In this document: in pieces, positions 15,001-27,000 of the stretch
Layout: every line of letters begins with the position of its first letter
Position numbering within the stretch: position 1 is the first letter of the stretch
DNA from: Erythrocercus mccallii
Taxonomy: Eukaryota > Chordata > Aves > Passeriformes > Dicruridae
Direction: 5' to 3'
Assembly (NCBI GenBank): GCA_013397435.1
Contig: VZRG01000032.1
Span: 124,001 to 188,000 of the forward strand
DNA length: 64,000 nucleotides
Notes under the pieces: generated by a model
The model's database searches: none
Told to the model about the DNA's origin: nothing
The model's input: the letters and a program-made list of their open reading frames with translations, nothing else
Program-made: the position numbers and the translations under genes

Positions 15001-18000
15001 GGCTTCTTATCAGTTGACAGTGTATGGAGTTGCATACTGAACGAGACAGCAGCCCTAAAGTAACAACTATACTATATGTTCCTGAATATGCTCTCTTATA
15101 ATACAGATCACAAAAGATTTGGTTTAGGAGAGCTATTTTGGCATTTCATATGTTATTAGCATTAGCTTTGCAACCAATAGTATTTCTACAAGTTTTATAG
15201 ATATATAATTAAATCAGGACTCACATCACATTAGTTCTTTTCTAGTATCTGCTGCAGGTCTGTTCAGAGTCCTGGAAAATTAATTTTTTCTCTACCTACA
15301 TTCTCCCTTCTACAGAATGAAAATAATAGGGTCTTCTCCCCAGATCACTGGGGGTTGGGGGAAGGAAGAAAAAACCCCCAGAATATTTAAGCAAACGCTA
15401 AATTTGTGCTGGGTTTTTTGGGGTTTTTTTTTTGTTTGTTTTCTTGGGTTGTTTTTTTGTTGTTGTTGTTTGTTTTTTGGTTTTTTGTCCAGACTGTTTA
15501 CAATGACTTAGTTCTGGCCTATGCATTTAAACCTGGTATTTATCACAATAAAAATTTGTTCTTGTTAAGGAAAAACAATATTTGTTTTGGTTTGTTTTGG
15601 TTTGCTCTGAAAGGGTGTCCTGGCTGCACAGCTATGAGATATGGGGAGATGTGTTGCTCTTTTCTCTCTCCTCCTTGAACAGTCATTGGCACGTGGACAG
15701 AGACATATGTGGTTTATTCCTAGATCTGGTATAATTTAAAAATGCCTTTTTGCAACTATATATATATTTCCTAGATAATATATATAGCAAATAGAGCTCC
15801 CCAGAACTGTTTTATCTAATCCAAATCCCTCCTTCCTTCCAGATTCAATGGAAAGCTATTTTTTCACTCATCAAACTTTGTGTAGTGGTAGCTCATGCTG
15901 CCAGGCCACTGATTGACCCCTCACTTACGATCACGTTTGTAACCAGCAACTGCAACTGCAGCAGAGAAGGCTATTTCTTAGACTTCTGAAAATATTTTGT
16001 TGTTTTTAAACTATTATTCTCAAAAGTGTTCCATCAATTACTTAAGGTAGTACAAAGGTAGTGTGCTTGATACATTAATACCAAATACTGTTCTCTGGGA
16101 AATAAATGTACCTCTTTTTGAGAACTCTTACCTTCTCACCCAATACAGGTCTGCAGTGTTGTACATAGCACAGAAAACAGTGAAGTGAGCACCATTTTTG
16201 GAATGATTTAATAGACAAATCAGAATTAATTTCAAAGAGACCTACACCAACAATGTGATAATCAAAAACAGGAATAGCCACGAGGAAGTGGATTTACAGG
16301 ATTATAAGGGAGTCTCAATCAGCTTATAATGCTGCACACACCTATTGACTGACAGTTTGCTTTTGTAATGGAATCAGTTAAAAATAGACTTGGGATTTGA
16401 CTCATTGGAAACCAATGCTGCCACTGAATATCTACTATAAAATTAATGTTCTCAAGAACTTTCTGAAAATAGTGTCTGGCTCATTAAGATTAAGGTGAAT
16501 AGTACAGTCTTATTCCTCTCTGTCACAGTTTGAGGCAGGAGACTCTAATTAAGCTTGTTTTGATGTAAAGAGAAATGTTTGCTTGTCAATATTGTTACGT
16601 TTTAACACGTGAGATGCTGAAGGAAAGGGGAAATTTCTTTAAAGGCTAGAAGAAATCTGTCATTTTCAACAGATTTTTTTCTCCAAGAAGGTACAGTATG
16701 TGGCTAAATCTTATTCATCTGAAAATCAGCCCCAATTGGCTTAGTTAAACTTTTATATGGACACATGCCATTTGCAGAAACTGAAACAGCTTTGTGCTTT
16801 TGCTGCATTTCTTTGTCAAAAGAACCCAAACCTTTTTCTGTGTATGTTACACTTGTTATAACCTTACCTCATGCTGTATGCTTTGTACAAAACCTGATTG
16901 TGTTGGCTTTTTCCATTCTTTGCTTCATTAATGCTCTCCCTTTCCAGATGTTTTAGGTATGTATACAAGCTTGCAAATTACTTTTCCTGCTGTTTTGTGT
17001 TCAGTGCTTTATTTTACCTGATAGAACCACCATGTGTTTTTTGCATCTGGCTCACTGACAGACAAAAGTCGATCCTGTACTGTGTTGCTAAGTCTTTTTT
17101 TTAGAAAACCTTGCTGGTTTTCCTTATTTACTTTCAAGTAATTCTAAAAATAAAGTTGACATTGACAAGTAAACACTACAGATTAGGTATTCAACTGTGT
17201 ATTTCTGAGATTTGTGCACCTAATCTGCGTGTTCTAACACAGATGTGTGACCGTGGATGTAAAATGTGTCATTGTGTTTATGGTAAATTGATTACCATCA
17301 TGTGCCTGGGAGTCTGTTTATTTGCTTTCCATGTGCATATAACCTGTCAGGCATTACATGCACCCAGTTTGCATGTTCAGTTGAGCACCTACCTTTGGAA
17401 GGCTGTCTCTAAAATGTATAGAGCTTCCATTCACATCTTTAGGTTGATACCCCAAAGTTTCGTCTTCTGAAAATGAAATATAAATCCTCCAAGAAATAGT
17501 AGTGGATTAGCTGTGCAAATTTCAGCCTTGTGGTTTTTTTTTTTCCGTTGATATTTGTGTGAGAAGCTAATTGAATGTTTGAAACTATAGTAGCAATTTA
17601 TTTGTTTTATATATATATACACACATACATATATTTATACATATATTACTATGTATTCTCCATGTCTCGTAATTTAATGATGGTTGTGGTATAGGATAAG
17701 TTTCAAGTAAATGCTTCCTCAACTATAAATCAAAAATAAATTTAAAAGAGTGCTAGCTAGGCCTCATAAAAATCCTTCATTACTTACAGAGGCCAAGGAA
17801 CAGGAGTGCAAAATTTGGACTTAAACAAGAGTATTTCCTTCCCAAAGTCTTAGAGATCTAATACAGTTCAAAGAAAATAAAGATGTTCAATGTGTTAAGG
17901 AAAATCCTGATTGTCCCTTTATAATTTTATCTTCAAGATAGCTGTGACAAATGTCCATAACTCTCATTCTCAAGTGTTAAATATGTTAACCTGGTAAATC

Positions 18001-21000
18001 TTAACCTGCCTTGAACCAGAATGCAGTAAAATAGCAGCTAAGAGCATCTGGGTTTTCATGAGGCTGTAACTATACTTCTTTTTGCCCACAAATGGGGAAA
18101 AAGTAGCATGAAGTTAGTGAACCTGTTATAATTTATCTCACATGTCCCAAAACAATCTTTAATCCTGCTGGGACAGGCTTGGTTTTCTAAACATCTAAGA
18201 TCAGAGTTTCCCTACTGAATTCTTCAGGTAGTTCTGTATCAGAAGTTTGTTACCAACTTTCCAATATTCTAACTTGCAAATAAGGTTTTGATACAGTATA
18301 GGCAAAGCATTTTAATGAAATTTCCTGAGTGTTTTCAAAGGGTATATGGGGGGAAAATTATTGATTTCTGTAAATTAGAGATAACTCTTAGCAATCTGTC
18401 CTTATATTTTCTCATATTACTGCATGAAAATAAGTGTGATTGATAATGACTTTGAAATAAAACATGCTCAAAACAAAGTAGTGTGGCAATGTGTTAGAAT
18501 AATTTCTAAGGTTTGGATCTCTGTGTAATAGGATACTTGGATAGGTGAAAAAAATATTTTTAGCTAATTTGTTTAAGAGTACAGATTACTTCCCTTAAAA
18601 CTATTCACACTGTAGTTGATTTGATCCAGATTTTTTTCTTTCTCCTAGGTTGGTGGGACTGATTAAAGTAGGTGTCTGTGTCCCCATTTTATGCAAGACT
18701 AAAAGTTTGCATTGTTTAACCAGAATGCAAAAAAGTCTGTGTCCATTTTTGTTCTCTGCTGAGAGAGGCATGGACTCATCATTCCCATCACCATGACAGG
18801 GCTACAATCACCTTTAGGATGGCTGTTGTTTGGTCCTCCTGAATTTTACGCACTTTGCATAATAATTAAACTTTCCCTGGAGAAGGAACTGGATCCATGT
18901 GTTTTGCCTCCCACTCTGAGCATCAGGCTGCAGAGTCAGTATCTCTCCCACTCAGTGAATACGCAAATGTTTTGTGAGTGGCACAGCATCAGCAGGAGTG
19001 GTTGGATAGCCAGGGATGGAGTAGTTCCACGTCCTATCTGTGAGAAAGGCTGAACATTGTTATTTGTGTTTGTTCTGAGAAGAGCAACAGACCAAGGGAA
19101 CACTAACTTGATGCCTATGTATTGACTAGATCTGTAAAAACCTATAGCAATGCACTGAGTAATGAGGCATGGTGCACAAGTTACCACCAGCCTGACATGA
19201 TGATATCCATTTTGAACTATGCAGAGATGCTTGATCCCCTGAAAATAAATATTAAACTGCTTCTTTGCCCAGTTTTCTTATTACAATTACTCCTTAACAG
19301 AGTGCAAGGGAGCCTGATGATAGGAGCAGTGCTGTGCTGCTGCCTGGCACCTTCTGGAGCTGTTGTGCTTCTTCCTGGCACAGTCATTTCAGTGCACCCT
19401 TGTGCAGTGCTCAGCCACTTGTGTTACTGCTGCTTTCAATCTTTTCCATTCATAGACCATTAAAATTTACTTCCAATTTAAACTTGGCATAAGAAGCATC
19501 ATTCCATGAATGCTATTGTTTTGCTAGCCCAGAGAAATGAGGCAGGAAGTAGACATTTTTATGTGTCATTAGTATTTTTAAATGACACTATCTGTTTTAT
19601 ATTTTCACATAGTGCTGCATTTCAGGACATGTTAGTCCATTATAAATAGATCTTGGTTATGTTGAGGTTTCCAAACCCGAGATCGTTTCTGTCAATACCA
19701 CTTGGACGTGTGTGTACATTAAAAGCCATCTGAATTCTGCCTAAACTGAGCCTCAGCAGGCAGGAGGAGGAAAACCCTGCACTGCTGCAGCACCTCTCCC
19801 CACAGCTCCCCTTCAGCAGAGCCCAGACAGGAGCTCCAGGCAGAAAGCAGACATGTTTCTCTCCTTTCTGCCTTATCCCTTGCAGGAGCCCCATCTGTTA
19901 GGCATGAGTAACACATGCAGCCACTTTTCCTGGAAAATATTGTCATCCTCCCACTCCCACCCTCCCCTTTTTACGTAACAAGCTAGTGGCTAAGGTATTT
20001 GGTGGAGACCAGGGAAATCTAAGTATATTCACCAAACTACATTTAGGTTAGACATTTCATTAAAACACCTGTAATCCAGACATCTTTCGACCAGTTACCT
20101 GAGGACTAAGCTAAAGCATTTATTCCCTCTTGCTTATGTTTTTCAAGATTTTTTCCTTCTTAGCTGGATATGCTGGAGCAGAGGCATTCTGCTCCTCAGC
20201 ACTGGGATACCCCCCTGTGTGAGGTGGGTCGAGTAATCCTGCCTGTGGGACTGAACCTCTGTGCCTGGGAAGGGGTGGGGACTGCCCAGGCCAAGCCCTG
20301 TTTGCTCCCTGCCTGCCCACAGCAGCACTGCTGCTTGAGGGGAGGAAAGAGGAAGGTGAGAAGAAAGAGGCCAAACCCTTATATATGTGTAGGGTTTCTT
20401 CTTAGCTTGCTCTGCTGTGCTCAAACCCCTTGTAGCTTATGGGCTCACCTCAGTGGTGGCCTCTTTGCTTCGATCGCAGTGAGCACAGGTCCCTGGTGCA
20501 GTCAGGGGTAGCCTGCTGTGGCCTGCATTCTGCTTACAGCAGTACCCCGTGGAGACACTGGTGGGTTTTCACTCGTATTAAGCATGAGTATACATACACA
20601 TGCTCACAATTTAAAATTTAAAATTTTTCTGTCAGTCAAGCTCATGATTTTGTTCTCATTAAAGACTTGTGTGGGTGCAGCTCAATAATTACCACTTCCA
20701 TTTATTTATTTATTTGTTTGTTTGTTTATTTTTAACTTTCTCTGATTTCAGATATGACCTTTACTCATTTTTAGCAGGTTTTTTTGATGAAAGACCTTCT
20801 ACGTGCAAAACCTCTAAGAGGTTTTAAGGCACTGGGATAAAGACTACTTTTTTTTCTTTCGCCTTTGTTGTGGAAATCCTGAAGTTGCCTTAAACTTCTC
20901 AACACCTTAATTTTAGTAATGGAGTTTAGTGGTTAATTATTTTTAAGTAACTGTGTTTTTATAAATGAATTAGCATAAAAGAATCATGGCTACTGATAGC

Positions 21001-24000
21001 TGTTCTCCTTAATTTATAAAATTATTTCAAAGCCATTTGTGTAAGGTGTTGCTAATCATTTTGTATTGCATACATTGACAGAGTTGTGTTTTTTTCATTC
21101 CATATGTCTGTAATATCAGGAGCCATGTTTAAAAAAAAGAGAATGTTTTGTCTCTGTGCCTGTTGCAGTTGAAATCATAATCTACCTATGATCTGTTTCA
21201 ATGAACAAAACAGAGCCACCGATGCCATAGACAGGAGACAAGGTTAAATGTAATAGGAGATAAAAGCCGTACTGTGCTCAGCTGAGAGTATGTGAATTTC
21301 ACTGCTCCCTGTGAAGATCAAAATTTCTTTGCTGCCTCTAAGCAGTATTTTGTGCTTCATTTGGGCCTTTGCAGGCCAGATGCATGTCCATTTTGCATCT
21401 CGTCCCTCTCATGGAACTGCTCTTTCACCAGGGTCTTGCTGAAACAAAATGCTGACGTAGCCACTGCTCTGTCCAGCTGAGAGTGCCGGTGGCTCCTGGC
21501 TGCTGTGGATGCAGCCCAGGTTTGCAGGAGGTTGTATTTCTCCAGCTGTAGCATAGAGAAGGTTCCTGTACCATGGCATTACATAAGTGACCCTAATTTC
21601 CACTGCAGTTCATCATGTTCTTAGTGAATTGACAGAGAGAAAATGTTGTTGTATCTTTGTCAGTATTTTAGGTGAGATTATTGTAGTGAGCTGGAAAAGA
21701 TTTTTTCATGCAATTCACTAGTGAGGTTCAACTGGTGTAAGGAATATTTGTCTGCTTCCTTAATGGGATAAGCGATTTAACTGTTCTCTCATTGCACTGA
21801 ATTTCTGTTCAAGGTGCAGTAGTGATACTGGTAATTAATATTTGGAAGTAAGTTTAAATGTGCTATATTTAAAGTTCTCTGGGAGATGTGTACTTGCTGT
21901 TTCTTAGAGCTGACTCCTTATTGTATGGTTGAATGCTCCTGTCATTTAAAATACGTTATCAAGGAGCCCATATGAAATAGATTGTAAGGGTCACTTTAAA
22001 ATTTGGTAGCTGATTTCTGGGTTTGAGTGTTGTAGCTGGGCTGTCAACATTTAATGATGATTGTCACAGTAATTCTAATTATTGTTATGCCTCTCATTAT
22101 GATTGGCAAATACAGTTTATTGGAGTTTAGTGTTATAACTTCACTCATATGCCTCCCCAGTACATAAGAAAGGACATTATTATAAATAGATGGTATTCAT
22201 GGAGGTGGGAAAATTGCAAAGCTATTACTGAGTTGCTTTGAAGATACCCTACTGTCACTGTTCTCAGCTCCCTATTTTAACTACCAGTGACATTTGTGTT
22301 ACTATCCTCACATGACTTTTTGAATTCTTTGCTTACTTTGGGCAACAGTCTGAGAGAAAATTCGTGTTGAATGTCTTATTGTGAAGGAATTTTTACAGGT
22401 AGAGAAATTGGTTTTTGAGAGATACTCTAAAGAAAAATGAAAACCATAGCAGTAGCAGTGGATAAAGCCTTTGTAATCCAAAAAGAGAAGCTACTATTAT
22501 GTAAGTAATTGCAACAATCTTGTAAAGTTGGAATTTAAAGAAGATTTCAAGCAAAATGAAAGTTTTCTCAGAAGCTGAAGAAGTACTCTAAGGAACAGGA
22601 GATCAGGACCCCTTCAGCTATCCCTGTGGCATTTTTCCCATCCATTCCTGACTGAAGAGGTAGAGGCACATGTATTAATTCACCAATCATGCAGTGGAGT
22701 TCCTTGAACTTTTCCCCTGTACCCAAGTTAAAAAAAATAAGTACTGAAATATATTTTAATTGACAAAAAAAAAAAAATCTCTCTCCATCTTCATACCCAA
22801 GTGGAAATTATGGGTTCATAGGACCATAGTTACCTGCAATTATTGCCGTGGGTGTGTTTCACAGTAGAACCCACCCTGAGGTATACTCTGCCCTGGCAGA
22901 CGGCATTTCAAAAAGTATTGCAGGAAATCTAGTCCACACAGATGTGTTCTCTACTGGCAGAATAGTGCTTTGAGCACTGTAGCAAATACTGCTTCCCCAG
23001 ACAAAATTACAATACAATGACATAAAGACGATTTTGCTGGTTATAAATTGTCTTGAACAAGAGTTTTTTAGCAGTCTGGAATAGTCTTAAAATTATACAT
23101 TAACTAATATTTTTATACTGACTAAAGTGTTGAACCTGGTTTGAAATTGCAGGATAGCAATCTCAACTCATCATCAGAACAGCATGACAAATTATCTCTG
23201 ATATGTTTATTCTAGCTGTCATTTGAATTTAAAAGAGGGATAGATTATTGACTATCTTCTGCTAAAACTCTGAGACAGTGGTATTCAGTGATTTCAGCAG
23301 TATTTCTATGCAACAAGGTTGTAGAAAATGTAATTTTAAGTGTGCCAAGAACCCTCAAAAGTTCTGTCTGAAAATATGTGATCCTAATTCAGACAGCGGC
23401 AGGGCCACGGTGCTTTTACAGGCCAGCAGCAAAGTGTGCATTGATGTTTTCCATACCACACCATATGGAAAAGATGTTCACTGCTGTAAAAGACTGATTG
23501 TATCTGCTCACCCAAAACTGCAGATAACCACAAACAGTTGGAAGTGCTCTCTAATAAATCCAAACCTCCTTCAATAAAGGATATAATATATAGATTTTCT
23601 GATGACCATTTAGATGTTACTTTGTTTATAAAATGACCATAGCAATCACTTTTTGATTTGGAACCAAAACACTAGCTGAGATGCCTTGCTCTCTCTTGGA
23701 AATTTTGCAACCTTTTTATACTACCTGATTTATTTAGAAAAAATCAATCTCTTCATTTCTCTTGAAAGAGACCATTTGATGTAGAAAACTCTTCAGCCAG
23801 ATCAGATAGGTTGTGTTTTCCAGCAAAAGTTAAGCTTTTGCCAGCATAATAGATAAAAGGCCGATAATGTAATATCAATAAACTCTCTATTAAATTTTAG
23901 GTAGCTCTTCTTAACCTTTAAGTCTCTCTTGATTGTCTTCTAATATTTTTTTTGAATGGGCTAGATATCTAATCTGGTTTTGATTCATGAAGCGTGCACA

Positions 24001-27000
24001 GTGTTTAAAGGGAAACCTGTATGAATTAGTCTTGTCTGGCCCAATGACTTTCCTTACAGACTTGCACAAATCACTAATTCCTCTGTGAAATCAGCTGGTA
24101 GCAAGATTTGAGCAGGAAAATGTGATTTCATTTTGAAGTTGATTTTGCTATTATAAGATGTAGTTTTGTTTCACTGGGGAATGAAGACAGTTTCTACACC
24201 ACTTGTGAAAGCGGATACAGCCCATCTGTCTTGGAGAGGTTTGCCCTGGAAAGTACTGCCAATCAGACAGGGTGCTGAGGAGCTGGGAGCATAACTACCA
24301 AAGAAAAGATGATTCTCCTCTGGGAAAGTCACCTTTCCACAGCTCCTGGGATTGTGAGAAGGATACCATAGCATTATTTGGATTATTCAGTTATTTTCTC
24401 TTCTAAAAGTTTTACACATAATAGCCAAATTTTTAACATTGGCCAGTAGATAAAAACGTGTTTTCCAGAGCTTTGATAAGTTGAAGTAAATGGGAAAAAA
24501 GTAGTTTCTACTAATACAGTGATCAATACTTCCTAATGCCTATCTCAAGCACTCCAGTTTGAGAAAACTGGTTACTGGGTAGGATTGAAGTCTGAGCTAG
24601 CATTATTTACGTGGAGCACATTTGTGGCATAGTAAGTGTTGTAGTCCTCTGGGGAATGGTCTATTCCCCCAGAGAACCCCCTGGAGTTGTGATGTGTTAG
24701 TTTAACCCTTCCTTCCTTTCCTGACCATTGGCTATGCTCCAATATCTCTTCCTTAGCAGAAGGCTAGATAAGACCCCTGCTTTTCCTGGTTAGCCCTCTT
24801 TCCCTGGACACCTTCGAGAATAAACGTCTTGGACTTCATCTGGGGGGTTGGGCCTCTTCTGAAATCTTTTACCTTGTCTCTGATAGATCCCCCTAAAGCC
24901 CTGTAGGATCTGAGCTAGCCTGGGAACTCTGGGGGGCTTTGGGGGGTAAAACATCAAGTAAGGTTGCTATTTGATGCAGCAAGCATTTGTGCATGGTCTG
25001 GGGTCATGTAAGAAGGTGTTATCAGTATCTCTTCAGCCTGGAATTGGTGAGGTGAGAGAGGCAGGCAGTGCCTGCAAGGGCAGCAGAACAGGAGGGAAAT
25101 GCTCTCATTAACGCTGTATTCATTACCCTTCTGTGCCAGGGACTTGCATGAATAACAACAACTCCTGCAGCCAGAGGAGGAGCAACACACCAGTCTACTA
25201 CAATGTTACGTTTCTTAAAACTAATCACCTCTTAGTATTTTCATAACTCTAATTTTCTATTTTGCAGCTGAAGTTCAAAGTGAAATTGAACGGATTTTTG
25301 AATTAGCCAGGACACTGCAGTTGGTAGTGCTTGATGCTGATACCATTAACCACCCAGCTCAACTGAGCAAAACCTCTCTGGCCCCCATTATAGTATATGT
25401 AAAGATTTCTTCTCCTAAGGTAAATATTTTAGATACCTTCATGTTCTTTCAGGGTTTTTTTTGGTTTTTTTGGTTTGTTTTTTTTTGGAGGGGTGGGGGG
25501 TGTTGCATTGCGCTTTTTTGTTTTTTGTGGGGTTTTTTTGGGTCTTAAATGCAGAAAATTACATGTCCTTTAAGTTCACAGTGATATATTGCTATTGCTT
25601 CCCTTTGGATACTGAAGCATTAATAATCACAAAAGTATATGAGCTCTAGTGTTGACTGAAACCTCTTTTGGAAAAGATGCTGTAGCTCCAATGAATTTTT
25701 TAATTGGATTTGCACTTTTAGTATCAATCACATAACTAGTGCTCATGGTTTGTTAAATCAAAATAATATGGAAATGAAAGAATGTTTTTCACTGAATGAG
25801 TATTAGACTGATTCCTAAATTTTAAGATCTGATAATATACTCTTTCACTGTGTGTAAAAAATTTGCACAGACCTTGTGAAGAGGCATTTGAAAGAGAAAA
25901 ATTAATTTGTGGGAAAAGAACTCAGGAGATCGATTTAAAAAATTCAGCTTAGAAACAAACAAAACCAGAAGAAGCAGAAAAAAGGCAGGAGTTGAACTTT
26001 TTAGTGCTTGTAAAGGAAAGGAGATATTTGGATGTAACTGCAAATTAGCACATCCTGAATGAGGGAACATGGGAAATGTTCTTGAAGCCAGCAAATGAAG
26101 AATTTGCGCTGCTCATGTGAGAAGTTTCAAATGTAAACATTTTAAGTGGTTATATTTGTATATTAAATCTGAGCCTGCTCACTTTTTTTATTTTTCACAG
26201 GTTTTACAGAGGTTGATAAAATCTCGAGGGAAATCTCAGGCCAAACACCTTAATGTTCAGATGGTGGCAGCTGATAAACTGGCACAGTGTCCTCCTGTGA
26301 GTTACTCTTAATTTATGTCTTGTCTCTGAAAGGTGCCTTTCTTTTCAAGCACGAGGTTAATTACATAAATTTCGGGATTGTTTGCCCTCTTCTGGCTATA
26401 TTTCATTATTGATTTTTGCAGAACACCTCCTGAGATCTTGGGGCTCTGCACTAGGGTGTAGGGGAAAAAGAGTCTTAGTCACAATCAATTAGGATGTGTG
26501 CTGATACAGTTAATGCTTCAGTAAACTGAACATTTGTTTTACTTGATAAGTTTTAGGGGGTTATTGTTCTAAAAATGAACCCTCTTAGTGACTGTGTTTT
26601 ATCTCTGGTAGTTTAGAGTAAGGCCAATGCTTTGAGTTGCTCCTCTGGGACATCTGTCAGCACAGCCCACCACTGGTGATGTTCTTGGTCAGGGTGGTTT
26701 TGGCAAAGAGCTGAGTGCTACTGCATAGCTGGTAGCTTTGCAGTTCTTCTTCAGATGTGCACTGAAGCAAATCCTCTCAGTTCCCACCTATAAGGGGAGG
26801 TGATGACACCCCAACTGTGTTTTAAACCTGGCATGCCTTGCTGCCGGCATACTCAGCTGTCAAGAGTATGGGTAAGAAACCAGAAGATGGGAGTAAGTTC
26901 AGTTGCAGACATAATTTGCCATAGTTACAGGGCTGAGTGAAGGGAATGTCTTTATCATTTAAGTTCAAGCATCTCAGTTAAGCAATGCTCAGGTCCCCAG

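Larger units (their letters stand above)
10822..25267 (+). other. CACNB2 intron 10 (14.4 kb)
   Basis: The largest intron in the window. It contains a CR1 tail (11632-11718), a G/T low-complexity tract (15411-15488), a TA/CA microsatellite (about 17609-17640), a TTTA/TTTG tract (20701-20735) and a solo LTR (24637-24956) close to the acceptor. GC-richer patches near 19720-19960 and 20150-20540 have several overlapping open frames on both strands but no recognisable product. The rest is AT-rich and featureless to me. Confidence 0.75.

Noticed and set aside
15411..15488. Telomere-like sequence
   Set aside because: The G/T runs are irregular and lack TTAGGG units, so they are simple low-complexity DNA.
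17111..17470. 119-codon plus-strand frame in CACNB2 intron 10
   Set aside because: It has a Cys/His-rich but patternless sequence, no splice support and no family resemblance.
20120..20540. GC-richer patch with overlapping frames on both strands, possible hidden exon
   Set aside because: No frame gives a recognisable protein and the splice-like signals are not consistent. It may be an old repeat.
25321..25548. Open frame running from exon 11 into intron 11
   Set aside because: It is read-through past the donor into the G/T tract; exon 12 continues the conserved protein.
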